From contig NZ_JAFEJA010000001.1 in assembly GCF_016919245.1 (NCBI RefSeq), forward strand, positions 1,922,001 through 1,986,000: 64,000 bases of DNA, given 5' to 3'. Positions 58,687 to 64,000 of the stretch are shown here, piece by piece. The translations under genes and the position numbers were made by a program. Every line of letters begins with the position of its first letter. Position 1 is the stretch's first letter. The notes under the pieces were generated by a model. It made no database searches, was not told the origin of the DNA, and was given only the letters and a program-made list of their open reading frames with translations. Source of the stretch: Streptomyces zhihengii (GTDB lineage Bacteria; Actinomycetota; Actinomycetes; Streptomycetales; Streptomycetaceae).

Positions 58687-61248
58687 TCAGAGGCGGGGGT
58701 CGACCGGTTCCGACTCCAGGGCCAGGACGGCGAACACCGCCTCGTGCACGCGCCACAGCGGCTCCCCCTCGGCGAGCCGGTCCAGCGCCTCCAGACCGAG
58801 CGCGTACTCGCGCAGGGCCAGGGAGCGCTTGTGGCCGAGGAAGCGGTCGCGCAGCCGGTCGAGGTTCCCGGGCCGGGTGTACTCGGGACCGTAGATGATC
58901 CGCAGGTACTCGCGGCCGCGCACCTTGATCCCGGGCTGCACCAGCCGGCCGCCGCCGTCCGTCGCCAGGGCGGCCAGCGGCTTGACGACCATGCCCTCGC
59001 CGCCCCGGCCGGTCATCTCCAGCCACCAGTCCGTGCCGGCGCGCACCGACTCCTCGTCCCCGGTGTCGACGACGAGCCGGCGGGTGACCTGGAGCAGCCC
59101 GGTCGGGTCGTGCTCCACCAGCCGGTCGAGCCAGGCCAGTTGCCGGTCGTGCGGGACCCCGGCGAGCGAGCGGCCCTCGGCGGCGAGGAGCTGGAACGGG
59201 GCCAGCCGCACCCCGTCCAGGCCGTCGGTCGTCCAGCAGTAGCGGCGGTAGGCGTCGGTGAACGCCCGCGCGTCCTCGCCGCGTTCGTGCTGGCGGGCGA
59301 GCAGCCCGTCCACCGGCACGCCGCGGGCGGCGGCCGCCCGGAGTGCGGCCGTCGCCCCGGGCAGCGCGGCACCGGCCGCGGCGCCGACCGCCGCGTACTG
59401 GGTGCGCAGCAGACCGGACGCCTTGAGGGACCAGGGCATCAGCTCCGCGTCCAGCAGCAGCCAGTCCGTCTCCAGCTCGTCCCACAGTCCGGCGGCCCCG
59501 ACCGCGGCGCGCAGCCGGGCCAGGATCTCCTCGGTGACCTCCTGTTCGCCGAAGAAGGGGCGCCCGGTGCGGGTGTGGACGGTGCCGGTCGGGCCCTCGA
59601 CGCCGAAGCGGCGCAGGGCCGCTCCGGCGTCGCGGCAGACCAGGGCCACCGCGCGCGATCCCATGTGCTTCTCCTCGCACACCACCTGGGCGACGCCGTC
59701 CGCCGCGTACTGGGCGAAGGCTTCGGCGGGGTGCTCCAGGTAGCCCTCCCGGCGCGAGGTGGCGGTGGGGGCCATCGTCGGCGGGAGGTAGGCGAGCAGC
59801 CGGGGGTCGACGGCGAAGCGGCTCATCACCTCGAGCGCCGCGGCGGCGTTCTCCTCACGCACGGCGACCCGCGCCAGGTGCCGGGTCTCGACGACCCGGC
59901 GGCCCTGCACGTCGGCGAGGTCCAGCGGGCGGCCCTCACGGCTGCCCGGGGCCTCGGTGAGCAGCGGCTTCACCGGCTCGTACCAGACCTTCTCGGCGGG
60001 CACGTCGACCAGTTCGCGCTCGGGCCAGCGCAGGGCGGTCATCCGGCCGCCGAACACCGCGCCGGTGTCCAGGCAGATGGTGTTGTTGATCCAGGAGGTG
60101 CTGGGCACGGGGGTGTGGCCGTAGACCACGGCGGCCCGGCCCCGGTAGTCCTCGGCCCAAGGGTAGCGCACGGGCAGGCCGAACTCGTCGGTCTCGCCGG
60201 TGGTCTCCCCGTACAGGGCGTGCGAGCGGACCCGGCCGGAGGTGCGGCCGTGGTACTTCTCGGGCAGCCCGGCGTGGCAGACGACGAGCCGGCCCTCGTC
60301 GAGCACGTAGTGGCTGACGAGGCCGTCGATGAACGCGCGCACCTGCTCGCGGAAGGCGTCGTCCTCCTTCTCCAGCTGGGCGATCGTCTCGGCGAGGCCG
60401 TGGGTGTGCTGGACGTTGCGCCCCTTGAGCCAGCGGGCCAGCTTGTTCTCGTGGTTGCCCGGGACGCACAGGGCGCTGCCGGCGGCGACCATGCCCATCA
60501 CCCGGCGCAGCACGCCGGGGCTGTCGGGCCCGCGGTCGACGAGGTCGCCGACGAAGACGGCCGTGCGGCCGTCCGGGTGCACCCCGTCCTCGTAGCCGAG
60601 CCTGCCGAGCAGGGTCTCCAGCTCGGAGCGGCAGCCGTGGATGTCGCCGATGATGTCGAACGGCCCGGTGAGGTGGCGCAGGTCGTTGTAGCGGCGCTCC
60701 AGGACGACCCCGGCGCTCTCGACCTCCTCGACGCCGCGCAGGACGTGGACCTTGCGGAAGCCCTCGCGTTCCAGCCCGCGCAGCGAGCGCCGCAGTTCGC
60801 GGCGGTGGCGGGAGATGACGTGCCGCGGCATGCCGGCCCGGTCGGGCCGTGCGGCGTTGCGGCTCGCGCAGACGTCCTCGGGGAGGTCGAGGACGATCGC
60901 GATGGGCAGCACGTCGTGCTCGCGGGCGATCCTGACGAGCTGCCGGCGGCTCTCGGTCTGCACGTTGGTGGCGTCGACGACGGTCAGCCGGCCCGCGGCG
61001 AGGCGCTTGCCGACGATGTGGTGGAGGACGTCGAAGGCGTCGGCGCTGGCGCTCTGGTCGTTCTCGTCGTCGGCGACCAGGCCCCGGCAGAAGTCCGAGG
61101 AGACGACCTCGGTGGGCTTGAAGTGCCGTCGGGCGAAGGTCGACTTGCCGGAGCCGGTCGCGCCGACGAGGACGACCAGGGACAGGTCGGTGACCGGCAG
61201 CAGCCGGCCGGGGACGGTGGCCGCTTCCTCGGGTGTCGTGGTGGTCAT
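58687..61248 (-). CDS. pnkp: Bacterial polynucleotide kinase-phosphatase-ligase (Pnkp), RNA repair
   Basis: An 853-residue three-domain RNA-repair enzyme. The kinase P-loop is VLVGATGSGKSTFARRHF (29-37). The metallophosphatase has DIIGDIHG (Asp202, His204), VGDLVDRGPDS (Asp235) and GNHE (265-267). The C-terminal ligase-type adenylyltransferase has CEEKHMGSRAVAL, where the Lys is the nucleotidyl acceptor. Pnkp phosphorylates 5'-OH ends, removes 2',3'-cyclic phosphate and, with Hen1, seals RNA cut by ribotoxins. The ATG at 61248 overlaps the Hen1 stop by four nt, so the pair is coupled. Length and order fit the family. Confidence 0.95.
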   Translation of the reverse strand: MTTTTPEEAATVPGRLLPVTDLSLVVLVGATGSGKSTFARRHFKPTEVVSSDFCRGLVADDENDQSASADAFDVLHHIVGKRLAAGRLTVVDATNVQTESRRQLVRIAREHDVLPIAIVLDLPEDVCASRNAARPDRAGMPRHVISRHRRELRRSLRGLEREGFRKVHVLRGVEEVESAGVVLERRYNDLRHLTGPFDIIGDIHGCRSELETLLGRLGYEDGVHPDGRTAVFVGDLVDRGPDSPGVLRRVMGMVAAGSALCVPGNHENKLARWLKGRNVQHTHGLAETIAQLEKEDDAFREQVRAFIDGLVSHYVLDEGRLVVCHAGLPEKYHGRTSGRVRSHALYGETTGETDEFGLPVRYPWAEDYRGRAAVVYGHTPVPSTSWINNTICLDTGAVFGGRMTALRWPERELVDVPAEKVWYEPVKPLLTEAPGSREGRPLDLADVQGRRVVETRHLARVAVREENAAAALEVMSRFAVDPRLLAYLPPTMAPTATSRREGYLEHPAEAFAQYAADGVAQVVCEEKHMGSRAVALVCRDAGAALRRFGVEGPTGTVHTRTGRPFFGEQEVTEEILARLRAAVGAAGLWDELETDWLLLDAELMPWSLKASGLLRTQYAAVGAAAGAALPGATAALRAAAARGVPVDGLLARQHERGEDARAFTDAYRRYCWTTDGLDGVRLAPFQLLAAEGRSLAGVPHDRQLAWLDRLVEHDPTGLLQVTRRLVVDTGDEESVRAGTDWWLEMTGRGGEGMVVKPLAALATDGGGRLVQPGIKVRGREYLRIIYGPEYTRPGNLDRLRDRFLGHKRSLALREYALGLEALDRLAEGEPLWRVHEAVFAVLALESEPVDPRL

Positions 61249-62762
61249 GCCGCCGTCGCCTCCTTCGGGGACTCGTGCTCGGTGGCGGTGGTCGTGGTGG
61301 TCGTGGTGGTGGCGCCGTCGGCGGCGGCCGTCTCGAAGACGGCCATCTGCGTGGGCGGTCCGACCTCAGGGTCGTCCGGCCCCACGGGGACGAAGCGCAC
61401 CGTGTAGCCGTGGCGCCCGGCGACGGAGTCCGCCCAGGCGCGGAACTCCTCGCGTGTCCACTCGAAGCGGTGGTCGCCGTGGCGGGCGTGGCCGGCGGGC
61501 AGGGTCTCCCAGCGGACGTTGTACTCGACGTTCGGGGTGGTCACCAGGACGGTGCGGGGCCGGGCCGCGCCGAAGACGGCGTACTCCAGCGCCGGCAGCC
61601 TCGGCAGGTCCAGGTGCTCGATCACCTCGCTGAGCACGGCCGCGTCGTAGCCCGCGAGCCGCTTGTCGGTGTACGTGAGCGACCCCTGCATCAGGGTGAC
61701 GCGGGACGCCTGCCGCTCCCCCAGCCGGTCCAGGCGCAGCCGCCGCCCGGCGACGGTGAGCGCGCGCACCGACACGTCGACGCCGACGATCTCGGTGAAG
61801 CGGACGTCCTTCAGCAGCGCCTGGACCAACTGGCCCTGCCCGCAGCCGAGGTCGAGCACCCGCTGGGCCCCGGCGTCCCGCAGCGCGGCGAGGATCGCCT
61901 CCCGGCGCTGCTCGGCGAGCGGCACGGGCCGCTCCTCGGTGTCGGCGGTCTCGTCGACGGCGTTGTCGACCTCCTCGACGGCGAGGTCGTCGGTCTCGGC
62001 GAGGCGGACGAGTTCGAGCCGCTCCATGGCCTGCCGGGTGAGTCCCCAGCGGCGGGAGAGGTAGCGGCTGGTGATCAGCTTCTGCTCGGGGTGGTCGGCG
62101 AGCCAGCCCTCCCCGGCGCGCAGCAGCTTGTCGACCTCGTCGGTGGCCACCCAGTAGTGCTTGGCGTCGTCCATGACGGGCAGCAGGACGTAGAGCTGGC
62201 GCAGGGCGTCGGCGAGGCGGAGCTCCCCCTCCAGCACGAGCCGCACGTAGCGGGAGTCGCCCCAGGCGGGGAACTGCTCGTCCAGGGCGATCGGTTCGGC
62301 CTCCACGGACGTCCAGCCGAGCGGGGCGAACAGGGCGCGGACCAGCTCGACGCCGCCGCGGGCGGCGACGGCGGGCACCTCGACGCGCAGCGGCAGCGGT
62401 TCACCGGCGCGGCCGGGCAGGGCGGCGCAGACACCGCGCAGGGCGCTCTTGAAGACCGTGCTCATGGCGACGGACAGCAGGGACGAGGCCGCGTACGGGC
62501 GGTCGTTGACGTATTGCGCGAGGGCGGCGTCGGGCGCTCCGCCGCGGCCCTTGCCCTTGCCGCGGCGCACCAGCGCCACCGGATCGACCTCCAGCAGCAG
62601 CGCGGCGGTGCACCGCTCGGCGGACGCCTCGGGGTAGAAGACGTGGGCCGTGCCGTGCGCGGTGGAGAACGCCTGCACCTTCTCGGGATGCTTGTGCAGC
62701 AGGAAGCCGAGGTCGGTGGCGGGGCGCTCAGGGGTACCGGTGGTACTGATCGTCAGGAACAC
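61245..62762 (-). CDS. hen1: 3'-terminal RNA ribose 2'-O-methyltransferase Hen1
   Basis: A 505-residue bacterial Hen1. The N-terminal half (1-280) is the domain that stimulates Pnkp. The methyltransferase half has RVLDLGCGQG (301-310, SAM site), SEVIEHLD with metal ligands Glu379, Glu382 and His383, and RHGDHRFEW with His428. It methylates the 2'-OH of the 3' end at a break before ligation, protecting the repaired RNA. The tail holds a run of eight Thr from a (ACN)n tract. The GTG at 62762 gives MFLTISTTG but has a weak ribosome site. It is upstream of and coupled to Pnkp. Confidence 0.94.
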   Translation of the reverse strand: MFLTISTTGTPERPATDLGFLLHKHPEKVQAFSTAHGTAHVFYPEASAERCTAALLLEVDPVALVRRGKGKGRGGAPDAALAQYVNDRPYAASSLLSVAMSTVFKSALRGVCAALPGRAGEPLPLRVEVPAVAARGGVELVRALFAPLGWTSVEAEPIALDEQFPAWGDSRYVRLVLEGELRLADALRQLYVLLPVMDDAKHYWVATDEVDKLLRAGEGWLADHPEQKLITSRYLSRRWGLTRQAMERLELVRLAETDDLAVEEVDNAVDETADTEERPVPLAEQRREAILAALRDAGAQRVLDLGCGQGQLVQALLKDVRFTEIVGVDVSVRALTVAGRRLRLDRLGERQASRVTLMQGSLTYTDKRLAGYDAAVLSEVIEHLDLPRLPALEYAVFGAARPRTVLVTTPNVEYNVRWETLPAGHARHGDHRFEWTREEFRAWADSVAGRHGYTVRFVPVGPDDPEVGPPTQMAVFETAAADGATTTTTTTTATEHESPKEATAA

Positions 62763-62988
62763 CCGTCCGAGTATCGTCGGGCCCGGCCGCCGCGAACAGC
62801 GGTTTTCGCCGCGCCCCGGCAGCCGTGTCGCGCGTGTCGCCACCGCGCGCGGGCCCGGCACCGGGCCGCCGCCGCCTCACGGCCGGGTGCCTGTCCCGGT
62901 CGCGGCCGCTTCACGTTCCTGCGTCCGCGCCAGGGGGCGCGGCCCCGGCACCGATCCCCCTCACGCCCCGGCACCGGCCCACGACGTG

Positions 62989-63900
62989 TCACGGCCGGGG
63001 GCTGCCGAGCGCGGCCGCCAGCGCCGCGATGTCCGCGGGGCCGACGCGGCAGCAGCCGCCCAGCAGGCGGGCACCCGCGGCCCGCCACTCCCGCGCGCCG
63101 TCCGGGGCGTACGTCACGGCTCCCGTCCACCGGTGCGCGGCCGGGTCCCACCGCTCGCCGCTGTTGGGGTACACGACGGCCGGTCTGCCGGTCGTGCGGA
63201 CGGCGAGCCGGGCCGCGGCCGCCGCCTCGCGCGGGTCGCAGCAGTTGACCCCGACGGCGACGACGTCGTCCCGGCCGGCGACGAGGGCGAAGGCCCGGGC
63301 CAGGTCCTGTCCGGCGCGGGTCCGGCCGCCCGCCACGGTGTACGAGAGCCAGAGCGGCACCCCGCAGCCCTCGGTCGCCGCGAGCAGCGCGCGGGCCTCG
63401 TCGGTGTCGGGCACGGTCTCCAGCGCCAGCACGTCGGGCCGGGCCGCGGCGAGCGCCTCGACGCGGGGGCGGTGGAAGCGCTCCAGCTCCCCCGCCGCCA
63501 GCCCGTAGGCGCCGCGGTACTCGCTGCCGTCGGCGAGGTGGGCGCCGTACGGCCCGACGGAGGCGGCGACCCACACCTCCCGGGGCGCCGCGTCGGCGGC
63601 GCGGCGCGCGAGCTCCACGCTGCGGGCGAGCAGTGCCGCCGCCTCGGCCGGTCCCGCGCCCCGGCGGGCGAAGCCCTCGAAGGTGGCCTGGTAGCTCGCC
63701 GTGATCAGGACCTCGGCCCCCGCCCGGGCGTAGGCGGTGTGGGCCGCCTCGATCTGCCCCGGGTCGTCGGCGAGCAGGCGGGCCGACCAGAGGTCGTCGG
63801 ACAGGTCCTGGCCCTGTGCCTCCAACTGGTTGGAGAGGCCGCCGTCGAGGACGAGGGCGCGCTCGGCCAGGGCGTCGGCGAGGGGACGGGACGGGCGCAC
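62989..63900 (-). CDS. mmuM: Homocysteine S-methyltransferase (MmuM-like)
   Basis: A 303-residue betaine-homocysteine/homocysteine methyltransferase. It has ALVLDGGLSNQLEAQG, EVLITASYQATFEGF, ALETVPDTDEARALL and the zinc ligands GVNCCDP and LGGCCRVGP. It transfers methyl from S-methylmethionine (or SAM) to homocysteine, giving methionine. GTG 63900 is preferred because GGAGG sits six nt upstream; a GTG at 63927 would add nine residues without a ribosome site. The downstream 226 bp before hen1 holds GC-rich repeats only. The gene may pair with the cut-off gene upstream. Confidence 0.9.
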   Translation of the reverse strand: MRPSRPLADALAERALVLDGGLSNQLEAQGQDLSDDLWSARLLADDPGQIEAAHTAYARAGAEVLITASYQATFEGFARRGAGPAEAAALLARSVELARRAADAAPREVWVAASVGPYGAHLADGSEYRGAYGLAAGELERFHRPRVEALAAARPDVLALETVPDTDEARALLAATEGCGVPLWLSYTVAGGRTRAGQDLARAFALVAGRDDVVAVGVNCCDPREAAAAARLAVRTTGRPAVVYPNSGERWDPAAHRWTGAVTYAPDGAREWRAAGARLLGGCCRVGPADIAALAAALGSPRP

Positions 63901-63965
63901 GCCTGCCTCCGGGGGTCGGGGCCGCACGGGGCGCGGGCGGGTGTCCGCGCCCCGGCGGCGGGGGG

Positions 63966-64000
63966 TCAGGAGAGCTGGGACTGGACCTGGGAGGAGATCA
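63966..64000 (-). CDS. C-terminal end of an unidentified gene, cut by window end
   Basis: The minus strand reads ...ISSQVQSQLS then TGA at 63966. Only ten codons are visible, with Streptomyces-like GC3 codons. The gene would run in the same direction as mmuM, 63 bp upstream of it. No function can be assigned from so short a piece. Confidence 0.35.
   Translation of the reverse strand, partial: ISSQVQSQLS

Overview
The window is high-GC actinobacterial DNA, almost certainly a Streptomyces chromosome: strong GC bias at third codon positions, GTG/ATG starts behind GGAGG-type ribosome binding sites, and gene families typical of the genus. Identifications rest on reading motifs and translations by eye; no database search was possible.

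Region 1 (about 1-45 kb) is an ansamycin biosynthetic gene cluster. A nearly complete set of 3-amino-5-hydroxybenzoate (AHBA) genes lies on both sides of a small modular type I polyketide synthase. These are a kanosamine-kinase homologue (rifN, cut by the window start), type II aminodehydroquinate dehydratase (rifJ), AHBA synthase (rifK), oxidoreductase (rifL), phosphatase (rifM) and aminodehydroquinate synthase (rifG) on the left, and aminoDAHP synthase (rifH) and aminoshikimate-type dehydrogenase (rifI) on the right. Three PKS proteins carry a loading module (AMP-ligase, dead KR, ACP) and only four extension modules. A RifF-type amide synthase follows and would release the chain as a macrolactam. 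AT motifs predict methylmalonate, malonate, methylmalonate, methylmalonate. Module 1 has a degenerate DH, modules 2 and 3 are KR+DH, and module 4 has no reductive domains. The predicted product is a short (pentaketide) benzenoid or naphthalenoid ansamycin. Tailoring candidates are a Rif-Orf19-like FAD hydroxylase, a Gal80-like Gfo/Idh protein, a P450 with its ferredoxin, a Tat-exported bicovalent-flavin oxidase and a membrane O-acyltransferase. Other genes encode a type II thioesterase, two HxlR regulators and an MFS exporter. One protein of unclear role resembles the SpaB C-terminal/thiopeptide-type bacteriocin family.

Four cluster promoters share a previously unannotated G-box element, AGGGGGG-N5/6-GGGG. 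It points at rifKLM, at the PKS operon, at the oxidase-P450 operon and at rifIH. In three of the four a TANNNT -10-like hexamer lies 23-24 nt downstream. This looks like the operator of an activator (LAL/LuxR type?) that is not encoded in the window.

Region 2 (45-47.4 kb) holds a small SPW-repeat membrane protein and a second MFS exporter, ordinary flanking genes.

Region 3 (47.4-55.4 kb) looks like a 2-aminobenzoate (anthranilate) CoA-dependent catabolic locus: RidA, acyl-CoA dehydrogenase, aminobenzoate-CoA ligase, a PaaX-type regulator, a fused 2-aminobenzoyl-CoA monooxygenase/reductase and an enoyl-CoA hydratase. Its two divergent operons share a 26-bp element with a TGAC-N4-GTCA dyad, the probable PaaX-type operator.

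Region 4 (55.5-64 kb) is housekeeping: an RsbW-like ATPase, ornithine carbamoyltransferase and arginine deiminase, the Pnkp-Hen1 RNA-repair pair, a homocysteine methyltransferase, and the last codons of an unidentified gene. Strong hairpin terminators and several tandem repeats sit in the intergenic spaces. Two of the repeats duplicate the 3' end of the neighbouring gene.
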